From the NCBI RefSeq assembly GCF_009827295.1, contig NZ_WTYD01000001.1, forward strand, positions 372,001 to 436,000: a stretch of DNA of 64,000 bases, given 5' to 3'. The translations under genes were made by a program, and so were the position numbers. Of the stretch, positions 1 through 8,972 are shown one piece after another. Numbering within the stretch: position 1 is the stretch's first letter; the number at the start of each line of letters is the position of its first letter. Below the pieces are notes generated by a model. The model was not told the origin of the DNA. It was given only the letters and a program-made list of their open reading frames with translations, and ran no database searches. The DNA is from Qipengyuania pelagi. Its GTDB lineage: Bacteria; Pseudomonadota; Alphaproteobacteria; Sphingomonadales; Sphingomonadaceae.

Positions 1-1146
1 CGCGGCGGGCTGGGACGCGAGGCGCTGACCGCGGCGCGCGACCAATTGCTCGGCATGGCATCGCAAAGCTCGGTCATCGCCAATCTGCGCCCCGAGGATC
101 AGGGGCCGAGCCCCGAGGTCGCGATCGACATCGACCGGGTCCAGGCCCGCGCGCTCGGTCTTTCGCTGACGGACGTCAATTCCGCCCTCTCGATCGCCTT
201 CGGGTCGGCCTATGCCAATGATTTCAATCGGGACGGGCGGGTTCTTCAGGTGTTGGTGCAGGCCGATGCGCCCTATCGCATGACGCCCGACGATGTGCTG
301 GCGCTGCGCATTCCCAACGCGCAGGGCGAACTGGTGCCGTTCAGCGCCTTCGCCACCGCCGAATGGTCCGCCGCGCCCGCAAGTCTCGCGCGCTATAACG
401 GCTATCCGGCGATGACGCTGTCGGGCATGGCCGCGCCGGGCGAATCCTCCGGCGCCGCGCTGGCCGAGATGGAGCAGCTCGCCAGCCAATTGCCCGCTGG
501 GATCGGCTATGAATGGACCGGTATCTCCTACGAGGAGAAGCAGGCGGGCGGCCAGATCGGCCTTTTGCTTGGCCTGTCGGTCGTGGTCGTCTTCCTGGTG
601 CTCGCCGCGCTTTATGAAAGCTGGGCGGTGCCTCTGGCGGTGTTGCTGATCGTGCCGATGGGCGTGCTGGGCGCGGTGCTGTTCTCGATGCTGCGCGGGC
701 TTTCGGCGGATGTCTATTTCAACGTCGGCCTCATCACCATTATCGGCCTTGCCGCCAAAAACGCCATCCTGATCGTCGAATTCGCGATCGAGGAAGAGGA
801 GCGGGGACTAAGGCGGATCGACGCGGTCAAGGCCGCGGCGCGCCTCCGCCTGAGGCCGATCATCATGACCTCGCTCGCCTTCACCATGGGGATGGTCCCG
901 CTGGTGCTGGCGAGCGGCGCGGGCGCGGCCAGCCGGATCGCGGTGGGCACGGGGGTCGCGGGCGGCATGATCGCGGCGACCGTGCTCGGCATCTTCCTGA
1001 TCCCGATGCTGTATCTGCTCGTGCGCCGGAATATCAGCCGCAAGCAGCCGTCTGCCGCCGGACATATCGAGGAAAGCGAGGCCGTGGCCGTTCAAGGCCC
1101 CGAACAAAGCCGCGAACAGCGCCCCGAAGGAGATACCGCGCGATGA
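1..1146 (+). CDS. RND multidrug efflux inner-membrane permease, C-terminal part
   Basis: Proton-driven drug exporter of the AcrB/HAE1 family in the inner membrane, working with a periplasmic adaptor and the outer-membrane channel encoded next. The frame is open from base 1, so the start lies outside the window; 381 C-terminal residues are visible, against about 1,040 for a full protein. The first third is periplasmic porter domain (PEVAIDIDRVQARALGL, then a segment like the AcrB PC subdomain). From about residue 185 come hydrophobic helices with family hallmarks: LAALYESWAVPL, GLAAKNAILIVEFA, and RLRPIIMTSLAFTMGMVPL. A charged hydrophilic tail ends the protein. Its stop overlaps the next start (ATGA), so the two are translationally coupled. 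The substrate cannot be read from this part. Confidence 0.95.
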   Translation, partial: RGGLGREALTAARDQLLGMASQSSVIANLRPEDQGPSPEVAIDIDRVQARALGLSLTDVNSALSIAFGSAYANDFNRDGRVLQVLVQADAPYRMTPDDVLALRIPNAQGELVPFSAFATAEWSAAPASLARYNGYPAMTLSGMAAPGESSGAALAEMEQLASQLPAGIGYEWTGISYEEKQAGGQIGLLLGLSVVVVFLVLAALYESWAVPLAVLLIVPMGVLGAVLFSMLRGLSADVYFNVGLITIIGLAAKNAILIVEFAIEEEERGLRRIDAVKAAARLRLRPIIMTSLAFTMGMVPLVLASGAGAASRIAVGTGVAGGMIAATVLGIFLIPMLYLLVRRNISRKQPSAAGHIEESEAVAVQGPEQSREQRPEGDTAR

Positions 1147-2606
1147 CCCGTTCGCTTCACACCGTTTTCGTCCTCGCGCTGGCTTCGACGGCCCTTGCCG
1201 GTTGCGCGAGCATGGCGCCAGAACATACGCGCCCACAAGCCGCGACCGCACCGGTCTTCGATCCCGACTATCGCCCCGATGGCGAGGTGGTCGCGGCGCA
1301 ATTGTCCTATCGCGAATGGTTCAATGATCCGCGCCTCGTCGCGCTGATCGGGAGCGCGCTGGAGAACAATCGCGATCTTCTCGCCGCCACGGCGCGGATC
1401 GAGCAGGCGCGAGCGCGCTATCGCATTCAGGACAGCCGCCAATTGCCTACGGTCGTCGCGACCGGCGGGGCGACCCGCACGCGTCAGCCGCTCGGTGTCA
1501 ATCCCGCGCTCGATACCGGCGATGTAGAGGGCGCGCCTTCGTCGGTGACGTTCAACCGCTTCGATGTCGGCGTCGGCGTCAGCAGCTTCGAACTCGATTT
1601 CTGGGGCCGGATCGCCAGCCTCAGCGAAGCCGCGCGCGCCGAATATCTCGCCACCGTGGCGGCGCAGCGCGCCTTCTATCTTTCGCTGATCGCCGACACC
1701 GCGACGACCTATTTCGAGATCGTCGAAACCGAAGAGCAGATCGCGCTGGCCGAAGCGACCGCCGAAAGCCGCCGCGAAGGGCTCAGGATCGCGCAATTGC
1801 GGCTGGATGCGGGCGTGACCTCCGCGCTCCCCTATCGGCAGGCGGAAACCCTGCTGACCCAGGCCGAACAGCAGCTGGCGAGCGAGCGGCTGGCTCTGGC
1901 GCGATTGCGCAACCAGCTCGCCGTCCTCGTCGGAGGGACGGTTCCGGGCGGCCTGCCCGAGGGGCTGACGCTGGCAGGCCAGGGCGACGATCGCCGCCTC
2001 GCCGCCGGTTTGCCGTCCGACCTTTTGCTGGTGCGTCCCGACATCGTTGCAGCCGAAGAGCAATTGCGGGCCGCGCGCGCCAATATCGGCGCGGCGCGGG
2101 CGGCCTTCTTTCCTACCATTTCGCTGACGGGCAATGCGGGCCTGTCCTCGACCAGCCTCGACGGATTGTTCTCGGGCGACAGCTTGGGATGGAGTTTCGG
2201 ACCGGCGATCTCCCTGCCGATCTTCGACTGGGGCGCGCGCGAGGCCGATCTCGATCTGGCGCAGGCGCTGGAGGTCGAGCAGGTCGCGAATTACGACCGC
2301 ACCGTGCAGACCGCGTTTCGCGAGGTTTCGGATGCGCTGGCCGGAAGGCGCTGGCTCGCCGAGCAGGTGGAGACGTTGCGCCGCGCCGTCACCGCGCAGG
2401 AACGGATCGCCCGCATCGCGCGGCTCCGCTATCGCGAAGGTGTGGCCGATTACCTCGAAGTGCTGGATGCGGAGCGCAATCTGTTCAACGCGCAACAGCA
2501 ATTGCTCGCGACCGAGCGCGCCTGGCTCCAGAACCGCGCGACGCTGTTCGTGGCGCTCGGTGGGGGTGCTCCGCTGGCGGATAACGGGGAAACGCCGCCC
2601 GACTGA
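1143..2606 (+). CDS. RND efflux outer-membrane lipoprotein (OprM/NodT family)
   Basis: Outer-membrane channel for the upstream RND pump, 487 residues, the usual length. It has a lipoprotein signal peptide with lipobox LAGC (Cys21), then two TolC-like repeats; the typical NodT blocks are present (QLSYREWFNDPRLVALI, FELDFWGRI, LLLVRPDIVAAEEQLRAAR, RYREGVADYLEVLDAERNL). The start ATG overlaps the stop of the permease gene by four bases, so both are made from one message. It is followed by 63 bases before the 5-oxoprolinase gene, which looks like a separate unit. Family assignment is secure; drug specificity is unknown. Confidence 0.95.
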   Translation: MTRSLHTVFVLALASTALAGCASMAPEHTRPQAATAPVFDPDYRPDGEVVAAQLSYREWFNDPRLVALIGSALENNRDLLAATARIEQARARYRIQDSRQLPTVVATGGATRTRQPLGVNPALDTGDVEGAPSSVTFNRFDVGVGVSSFELDFWGRIASLSEAARAEYLATVAAQRAFYLSLIADTATTYFEIVETEEQIALAEATAESRREGLRIAQLRLDAGVTSALPYRQAETLLTQAEQQLASERLALARLRNQLAVLVGGTVPGGLPEGLTLAGQGDDRRLAAGLPSDLLLVRPDIVAAEEQLRAARANIGAARAAFFPTISLTGNAGLSSTSLDGLFSGDSLGWSFGPAISLPIFDWGAREADLDLAQALEVEQVANYDRTVQTAFREVSDALAGRRWLAEQVETLRRAVTAQERIARIARLRYREGVADYLEVLDAERNLFNAQQQLLATERAWLQNRATLFVALGGGAPLADNGETPPD

Positions 2607-2669
2607 TGCGAAGCGCATAAAGGCGGGCGGCGTTTGAATTCCGCCGTGCTGCGTGCCAAGCACCGGCCC

Positions 2670-5600
2670 ATGACAGACGCTTCCTCCAAGCCGAGCTGGC
2701 GCTTCGCGGTCGATCGCGGCGGCACCTTCACCGATGTCGTCGCCACCACGCCCGACGGTCGGCTGGTGACGGACAAATTGCTGTCCGAGGACCCCGGACG
2801 ATACGATGACGCCGCCAGCGAAGCGGTGCGGCGCCTGATGCAACGATACGCGCCGGATGCGCCGATCGCGGAAATGCGCGTCGGCACCACCGTCGCGACC
2901 AATGCCTTGCTCGAACGCAAGGGCGCGCGGATCGCGCTGGCCATCACGCGCGGCTTTGCCGACGCTTTAAGGATCGGAACGCAGGCCCGGCCCGATATCT
3001 TCGCGCGCCATATCGTCCTGCCCGAACAATTGCCCGAACGCGTGGTCGAGATTACCGAGCGCGTGGCGGTCGATGGCGAAGTGCTCGAACCGCTCGATGT
3101 CGACGCGGCGCGGCGAGAGTTCGCCGCCCTGCGCGAGGATGGGTTCGAGTCCATCGCGATCGTCCTCATGCATGGCTGGACACACCGCGATCACGAAGTG
3201 AAGCTCCGCGATCTGGCGCGCGAACTGGGCTTCGCGCAGGTCAGCGTCAGCCACGAGGTCGCGCCGCTGATCCGGCTCGTCCCGCGCGGCGACACAACCT
3301 GCGTCGATGCCTACCTCTCCCCCGTCCTCGATCGCTACACCGATAATCTGCGCGCCAGCCTGCCGCAAACCGGCGCGTTGCGCTTCATGCAGTCGAACGG
3401 GGGGCTGGCCGAGGTCGGCGCGTTCCGGGGCAAGGATGCGATCCTGTCGGGTCCGGCAGGCGGCGTGGTCGGCATGGCGGCGACTGGCGCGGCGCTCGGC
3501 CATACGAAGCTGATCGGCTTCGACATGGGCGGGACGAGTACCGATGTCGCCCATTATGCGGGCCATTACGAGCTGACTGGGGACAGCACGGTCGCAGGCG
3601 TGCGCGTCGCCGCGCCGATGATGCAGATCCACACGGTAGCGGCAGGCGGCGGCTCGATTTGCAGCTTCGACGGTTCGCGCTTCCGTGTCGGCCCTGAAAG
3701 CGCGGGCGCCGATCCGGGACCCGCCTGCTATCGCAAGGGCGGGCCGCTGACAGTGACCGATTGCAACCTCGTCCTCGGCCGGATCGATCCGGCCTTCTTC
3801 CCGAGCGTGTTCGGCCCCGCTGGCGACGCTCCGCTCGATCCCGGCGCAGCGAAGGCACGGTTGGAAGAGATCGCCGCCGCCGTCCAAAAGCTAGGGGCAG
3901 AGCCGCGTCCGATCGAGGATATCGCGCAAGGCTTCCTTGCCATCGCGGTGGACAGCATGGCCAATGCGATCCGCAAGATCAGCGTCGCGCGCGGCCATGA
4001 CGTGACGCAATACGCGCTCGCCTGTTTCGGCGGTGCTGGCGGCCAGCACGCCTGCAAGGTGGCGGACGAATTGGGGATCGAGACGGTGCTGGTCCATCCG
4101 CTCGCAGGGATGCTGTCAGCCTACGGGATCGGCCTCGCCCCGGTGAAGGCGATCCGCGAGGTCAGTCTGGTGCGGCCGCTGGAGGAATCCTATGATGACG
4201 ATCTGGCGGCTTTGCAGGAAGAAGCACGCACCGACCTGCTCGAACAGGGCATCGCAGCGGATGCGATAACGCTCGAAAGCCGGGCACGCCTGCGGTTTTC
4301 CGGCAGCGACAGCATTCTGACCGTCGATTGCGAGGACAAAGCCGCGATGGACGCGAATTTCCGCCGCCTTCACCGCCAGCGCTTCGGCTATTCCGACGAT
4401 GCGGCCCCGATCGTGGTCGAGGCCCTCAGCGTCGAGGCGAGCGGCTTTTCCGGCGGGCTCGACACGGCGGAGGTGGAGCCGGTGGCGGCGGGCGGAACGC
4501 CCTCGGGAGACTGGAGGACCATGGAACGCGCGGCGCTGAGCATGGACGATAATGTGGACGGTCCGGCGCTGATCATAGATCCCGGCTCGACCACCGTGGT
4601 CGAACCCGGCTGGCAGGCGCGCCTTCAGTCGGAAGGCAGCCTCGTGCTCACACGCACAGAACCGCTCGAGCGTGCGCAGGCAGCGGGCGTTTCGGAGCGC
4701 AGCCATGTCGATCCGGTCCGGCTCGAAATCTACAACAATCTCTTCATGGCCATCGCCGAGGAGATGGGCGTGGTGCTCCAAAGCACGGCGAGTTCGGTCA
4801 ACATCAAGGAACGGCTCGATTTCTCCTGCGCGCTGTTCGATGCCGAAGGCGCGCTGATCGCCAATGCGCCGCATATTCCGGTGCATCTGGGCAGCATGGG
4901 CGATTCCATCGCGCGGGTGATCGAGACGCGTGGGAGCGAAAGGGACGGGCGTGGATTCCGGCGCGGCGATGCCTATATGCTCAACGATCCCTATCGTGGC
5001 GGCACGCATCTGCCCGACATCACCGTGATCGTGCCGGTCTTCTACGATGAGGCTTCGGACGAACCCGACGCCTTCGTCGCCGCACGCGGTCATCATGCCG
5101 ATATCGGCGGCATCGCGCCTGGATCGATGCCGCCCGAAAGCCGCACGATCGTGGAAGAAGGCGTGATGATCGACGATTTCCTGCTCGTCGACGGAGGGCG
5201 TTTTCGCGAGGACGCGGTCCGTGCCCTGCTGGCGAGCGCCGAATATCCCGCCCGCAATCCCGATCGCAACCTGTCCGACCTGAGGGCCCAGCTCGCTGCC
5301 TGCACGCGCGGGGCCGAATTGCTCCACAGCGCCGCGCGCGATTCCGGTGGCGAGACGGTTGCGGCCTATATGGGCCACGTGCTGGCTAATGCCGAAGAAA
5401 GCGTGCGGCGACTGCTCGATCGCCTCGAGGACGGGCAGTTCGCTTATCCGATGGACAATGGCGCGGTGGTCAAGGTGGCAATCCGCATCGTCCGCGAAGC
5501 GCGCGCTGCCGTGATCGACTTCACTGGCACCAGCGACCAGCGCCCGGACAATTTCAACGCGCCGCGCTCGATAACGCGCGCCGCGACGCTCTATGTCCTG

Positions 5601-6251
5601 CGCACGCTGATCGATGATGCGATCCCGATGAACGATGGCTGCCTGCGCCCGGTCGAGCTGGTCGTGCCCGAAGGATCGATGCTGAACCCGCGCCCCGGCG
5701 CGGCGGTGGTGGCGGGCAATGTCGAGACCAGCCAGGTTGTCACCGATGCGCTGTTCGCCGCCACCGGTCGCCTCGCGCCGAGCCAAGGGACGATGAACAA
5801 TTTCACCTTCGGAAATGCGCGCGATCAGTATTACGAGACGATCTGCGGTGGATCGGGGGCGGGGCCAGATCATGACGGGACGAGCGCGGTTCAGACTCAC
5901 ATGACCAATTCGCGCCTGACCGATCCGGAGATTTTCGAAACGCGCCTCCCGGTTCGGCTCGACCGCTTCGCGATCAGGCGCGGATCGGGCGGGAAGGGCG
6001 CGCATAGTGGTGGCGACGGGGTGGAGCGGCGCGTGACCTTCCTCGACGACATGCGCGCGAACATCCTCGCCAATCGCCGCGAACATCCGCCGCAGGGTAT
6101 TGCTGGCGGCGGCGATGCCGAGCCGGGACGCAACTGGGTCGAGCGGGCCGATGGATCGCGCGAGGAATTGGGCGCGACGGGATCGGCCGAAATGCAGCCC
6201 GGCGACGCCTTCGTGATCCTGACCCCCGGCGGCGGAGGATATGGCGCATGA
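2670..6251 (+). CDS. 5-oxoprolinase / hydantoinase family protein, fused HyuA-HyuB
   Basis: ATP-dependent opening of 5-oxoproline (pyroglutamate) to glutamate is the likely reaction; other HyuA/HyuB proteins open hydantoins or carboxylate ketones, so the substrate is inferred. The 1,193-residue fusion has a HyuA-type N half (RGGTFTDVV at about 16-24, [11 protein letters not shown] at about 284-294, both phosphate-binding style motifs) and a HyuB half from about residue 681 ([20 protein letters not shown]). The full fusion length matches eukaryotic-type oxoprolinases. I chose the ATG at 2670 because homology begins just after it; an ATG 36 bases upstream adds an unconserved lead. The stop overlaps the DUF969 gene (ATGA), and the whole downstream cluster supports 5-oxoproline rather than hydantoin as substrate. 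Confidence 0.85.
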   Translation: MTDASSKPSWRFAVDRGGTFTDVVATTPDGRLVTDKLLSEDPGRYDDAASEAVRRLMQRYAPDAPIAEMRVGTTVATNALLERKGARIALAITRGFADALRIGTQARPDIFARHIVLPEQLPERVVEITERVAVDGEVLEPLDVDAARREFAALREDGFESIAIVLMHGWTHRDHEVKLRDLARELGFAQVSVSHEVAPLIRLVPRGDTTCVDAYLSPVLDRYTDNLRASLPQTGALRFMQSNGGLAEVGAFRGKDAILSGPAGGVVGMAATGAALGHTKLIGFDMGGTSTDVAHYAGHYELTGDSTVAGVRVAAPMMQIHTVAAGGGSICSFDGSRFRVGPESAGADPGPACYRKGGPLTVTDCNLVLGRIDPAFFPSVFGPAGDAPLDPGAAKARLEEIAAAVQKLGAEPRPIEDIAQGFLAIAVDSMANAIRKISVARGHDVTQYALACFGGAGGQHACKVADELGIETVLVHPLAGMLSAYGIGLAPVKAIREVSLVRPLEESYDDDLAALQEEARTDLLEQGIAADAITLESRARLRFSGSDSILTVDCEDKAAMDANFRRLHRQRFGYSDDAAPIVVEALSVEASGFSGGLDTAEVEPVAAGGTPSGDWRTMERAALSMDDNVDGPALIIDPGSTTVVEPGWQARLQSEGSLVLTRTEPLERAQAAGVSERSHVDPVRLEIYNNLFMAIAEEMGVVLQSTASSVNIKERLDFSCALFDAEGALIANAPHIPVHLGSMGDSIARVIETRGSERDGRGFRRGDAYMLNDPYRGGTHLPDITVIVPVFYDEASDEPDAFVAARGHHADIGGIAPGSMPPESRTIVEEGVMIDDFLLVDGGRFREDAVRALLASAEYPARNPDRNLSDLRAQLAACTRGAELLHSAARDSGGETVAAYMGHVLANAEESVRRLLDRLEDGQFAYPMDNGAVVKVAIRIVREARAAVIDFTGTSDQRPDNFNAPRSITRAATLYVLRTLIDDAIPMNDGCLRPVELVVPEGSMLNPRPGAAVVAGNVETSQVVTDALFAATGRLAPSQGTMNNFTFGNARDQYYETICGGSGAGPDHDGTSAVQTHMTNSRLTDPEIFETRLPVRLDRFAIRRGSGGKGAHSGGDGVERRVTFLDDMRANILANRREHPPQGIAGGGDAEPGRNWVERADGSREELGATGSAEMQPGDAFVILTPGGGGYGA

Positions 6252-7045
6252 ACTATTGGCCGCTGCTCGGCATCGCGCTGGTCGTCATCGGCTTCGCGCT
6301 GCGGTTCAATCCGCTGCTCGTGGTGGTCGGTGCGGCGGTGGCGACGGGGCTTCTGGCAGGACTCGACATCGTCGCGGTGGTCGAGGCACTGGGGCGCGCC
6401 TTCAACGACAATCGCTATATCTCGGTGACGTGGATCATCCTGCCGGTGATCGGCCTGCTCGAACGCTACGGATTGCAGCAGCGCGCGCGAAGCCTGATCG
6501 AGAGCGTGCGGGGCGCGACCATGGGCAAGTTACTGGTGCTCTATCTCCTGTTCCGCCAATTGACTGCGGCCTTGGGGATGAAGGATATCGGCGGCCATCC
6601 CCAGGCGGTGCGGCCCCTCGTCGCGCCCATGGCGGAGGCGGCGGCCACCAAATCGCACGGGGTCCTGCCCGAAGCCGAGCGGCAGAAAGTGCTCGCCATG
6701 TCGGCGGCGACCGACAATGTCGGGCTGTTCTTCGGTGAGGACATCTTCTTCGCGATCGCCTCGATCCTCCTGATCCAGGGCGTGTTCGAGGCCGCGGGCT
6801 ATCCGCTGACGCCGCTGCAACTCTCGGTCTGGGCGATCCCGACCGCGATCTGCGCCTTCCTGATCCATGGCGGGCGCATCCTCGCCATGGACCGGCGGAT
6901 GGGCCGCAATCCTTCCCCATCGGGGGAGGGGGACCATCCGAAGGATGGGGGAGGGGCACGTTTGCCGGTTTCTGATCCGGTGCCCCTCCACCCCCATGTT
7001 ACGCATGGCGGTCCCCCTTCCCGTACCGGGGAGGAGCGGGCATGA
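6248..7045 (+). CDS. DUF969 family membrane protein with repeat-encoded C-terminal tail
   Basis: Polytopic inner-membrane protein of the DUF969 family, 265 residues. The family core (about residues 1-220) has hydrophobic segments starting with WPLLGIALVVIGFALRF and the conserved stretch AALGMKDIGGHPQAVRPLV. In other bacteria DUF969 and DUF979 genes sit beside pyroglutamyl peptidase or 5-oxoprolinase genes, so this pair is a candidate 5-oxoproline carrier; that role is inference. Residues from about 223 on are polar, rich in Gly, Pro and His, and are encoded by a 119-base imperfect palindrome, so the tail probably arose by insertion of a repeat. ATGA overlaps on both sides place it inside the operon. 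Confidence 0.85.
   Translation: MNYWPLLGIALVVIGFALRFNPLLVVVGAAVATGLLAGLDIVAVVEALGRAFNDNRYISVTWIILPVIGLLERYGLQQRARSLIESVRGATMGKLLVLYLLFRQLTAALGMKDIGGHPQAVRPLVAPMAEAAATKSHGVLPEAERQKVLAMSAATDNVGLFFGEDIFFAIASILLIQGVFEAAGYPLTPLQLSVWAIPTAICAFLIHGGRILAMDRRMGRNPSPSGEGDHPKDGGGARLPVSDPVPLHPHVTHGGPPSRTGEERA
6914..7032. repeat. Imperfect palindromic element inside a coding region
   Basis: Left arm 6914-6959 and right arm 6980-7032 are inverted copies, both starting TCCCC, running through AGGGGGACC and ATGGGGG, and ending GAGGGGCAC, around a 20-base centre. The element forms a long hairpin yet lies in frame within the end of the DUF969 gene and supplies nearly all of its C-terminal tail. A short hairpin at 12285-12313 shares the GGGGGACCA core and may be a partial relative. 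Confidence 0.8.
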
Positions 7046-7992
7046 TCACCTATGAATGGCTCTATATCCTCGCGGGCGCGTTCTTCGCGATCTGGGCGCT
7101 GCTGTCCTTGCGCGATCGATGCTGGGGCAATGGCGCGTTCTGGGGTCTGCTCGCGGCGAGCTTCCTGTTCGGCAGCCATATGGGCGATTTCGCGAATGGC
7201 GTGCTGGTGCTGGCGATGGTGGGCATTGCCGGGCTTGGCCTGCTGAAGCGCAGCGATCCGCCGACCACTACGCCGGAAGAGCGGCTGAACTTTTCCGCAA
7301 TCTTGGGCAATCGCCTGTTCCTGCCCGCGCTGATCGTACCGCTGACGGCTGTGGTGGGTACGCTGCTCTACAATTACACGCCTTTCGGCGAGACCGGCCT
7401 GTTCGAAGCGCGGCGCGAGACGCTGATCCTGTTCGGTGTGGGCGTGCTCGTCGCTCTGGTCGCCGCCATGATCTGGCTGCGACCGCCCGTGCTGGCGCCG
7501 GCGGAAGAAGGGCGGCGCCTGCTCGATTCGATCGGCTGGGCGGCGATCCTGCCGCAAATGCTGGCGGCGCTGGGCGCCGTGTTTGCGCTGGCGGGCGTGG
7601 GCGATGTGATCGGCGCGCTGGCGGGTGAGGTGATCCCGGAGAACAGCGTCTTCGTGACCGTCCTGGTCTTTTGCTTCGGCATGGCGCTGTTCACGATGAT
7701 CATGGGCAATGCCTTTGCCGCCTTCCCGGTGATGGCGGCGGCGATCGGGATACCGCTTCTGGTCGAGGATTACGGCGGCAATCCGGCGGTAATCGGCGCG
7801 GTGGGGATGCTGGCGGGCTTCTGCGGCACGCTGCTGACGCCGATGGCGGCCAATTTCAACATCGTGCCCGCCGCCCTGCTCGAACTCGACGATCAGAACG
7901 GCGTGATCCGCCAGCAGGTCTGGACCGCGATCCCGCTCTGGGGATGCAATGTGGCGATCATCTATCTGGCGGGGTTCTGGCTATGGAATTGA
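7042..7992 (+). CDS. DUF979 family membrane protein
   Basis: Polytopic inner-membrane protein, 316 residues, almost wholly hydrophobic with about nine predicted helices; it opens with a membrane segment (YEWLYILAGAFFAIWALL). DUF979 proteins are the constant partner of DUF969, and the two probably form one transporter. Its ATG overlaps the DUF969 stop (ATGA) and its own stop overlaps the next gene by ten bases. The conserved segment GNAFAAFPVMAAAIGIP and the helix pair with CGTLLTPMAANFNIVPAALLEL resemble ion-coupled carrier cores, but no transport activity is shown by sequence alone. Confidence 0.85.
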   Translation: MITYEWLYILAGAFFAIWALLSLRDRCWGNGAFWGLLAASFLFGSHMGDFANGVLVLAMVGIAGLGLLKRSDPPTTTPEERLNFSAILGNRLFLPALIVPLTAVVGTLLYNYTPFGETGLFEARRETLILFGVGVLVALVAAMIWLRPPVLAPAEEGRRLLDSIGWAAILPQMLAALGAVFALAGVGDVIGALAGEVIPENSVFVTVLVFCFGMALFTMIMGNAFAAFPVMAAAIGIPLLVEDYGGNPAVIGAVGMLAGFCGTLLTPMAANFNIVPAALLELDDQNGVIRQQVWTAIPLWGCNVAIIYLAGFWLWN

Positions 7993-8972
7993 CCGAAGAT
8001 CTGGCGCGAAGCTACGCCCGGATCGCGCTGGGCCATGTGACGCGGCCTTACCCTTACAAGGACGATCACGTTTTCGCCTCGGAAGCGGACGTAAGGCCTC
8101 CGCGCACGGCGCATCCGGCGTTCTTCGGCAGCTTCGACTGGCACAGCTGCGTCCATGGCTGGTGGACGTTGCTGACCTTGCGGCGCCTGTTCCCCGCCAC
8201 GCCCGAAGCGGAAGAGATCACGGCGCTGGCGGACGAGACGTTCACCGAGGAAAAGCTGGCGGTCGAACGTGCCTATCTCGACCGGCCCGAAGCGCGCGGG
8301 TTCGAGCGACCTTATGGCTGGGGCTGGCTGCTGGCCTTGCACGCAGAGGCCGCGCGACATCAGGATCGCGAATGGGGCGCGAGGCTGGAACCGCTCGCGC
8401 GCGCGTTTGGAGAGCGGTTCGCCGCCTATCTGCCGCTGCTGACCTATCCGATCACTGTCGGCACCCATTTCAACACCAGCTTCGCTCTCGTCCTGACGCG
8501 CGACTGGGCTGGCGAGCGCGATGCCGCGCTCGTCGCGACCATCGACGGCTGGGCCGAGACCGCTTTTGCGGATCGGAGCGACTATCGCGGATGGGAGCCG
8601 GGCGGCGACGAGTTCCTGTCCCCTGTCCTCACCGCTGCGCTGCTGATGTCCCGCACCTGGCCGCGCGAGAGGTTCGCGCCCTGGTTCGAGGCGCTGGTGA
8701 TCGACAATGGCTGGCTGAAAAACGAATGCGAGCCCGCCTTCGTGTCCGATCGCAGCGACGGCAAGATCGCCCATCTCGACGGGCTCAATCTCAGCCGCGC
8801 CTGGGCCTTGCGCGAAATCGCTTCGGCCATCGCGCCGCATTCTGCCGTGGCCGACATGCGCGCGCTGGCCGATCGCCATTTCGCCGCCGCCGAAGCCAGC
8901 GTGGCGGGCGATTACATGGGCGAACACTGGCTGGCGAGCTTCGCGCTGCTTGCGCTGCTCGCGCCCCGCTAG
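7983..8972 (+). CDS. DUF2891 family protein
   Basis: Soluble protein of 329 residues with no signal peptide or membrane segment. It matches the DUF2891 family (FFGSFDWHSCVHGWWTLL near residue 45, then PYGWGWLLALHAE, and THFNTSFAL). The many conserved Trp and His and the repeated helical pattern suggest an alpha/alpha-barrel fold like that of glycoside hydrolases or epimerases; this is inference and no reaction is known to me. I chose the ATG at 7983 because the family starts there; it overlaps the DUF979 stop by ten bases, so it is the fourth gene of the 5-oxoprolinase operon. The stop is the palindrome CTAG shared with the convergent thiolase gene. Confidence 0.8.
   Translation: MELTEDLARSYARIALGHVTRPYPYKDDHVFASEADVRPPRTAHPAFFGSFDWHSCVHGWWTLLTLRRLFPATPEAEEITALADETFTEEKLAVERAYLDRPEARGFERPYGWGWLLALHAEAARHQDREWGARLEPLARAFGERFAAYLPLLTYPITVGTHFNTSFALVLTRDWAGERDAALVATIDGWAETAFADRSDYRGWEPGGDEFLSPVLTAALLMSRTWPRERFAPWFEALVIDNGWLKNECEPAFVSDRSDGKIAHLDGLNLSRAWALREIASAIAPHSAVADMRALADRHFAAAEASVAGDYMGEHWLASFALLALLAPR

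Noticed and set aside
1092..2843. 583-residue open frame on the minus strand
   Set aside because: It is antisense to the outer-membrane lipoprotein gene, Arg/Gly-rich without motifs; a result of high GC at codon third positions.
4116..6086. 656-residue open frame on the minus strand
   Set aside because: Antisense to the 5-oxoprolinase gene; His/Arg-rich, no domain. The plus-strand frame has clear HyuA/HyuB motifs.
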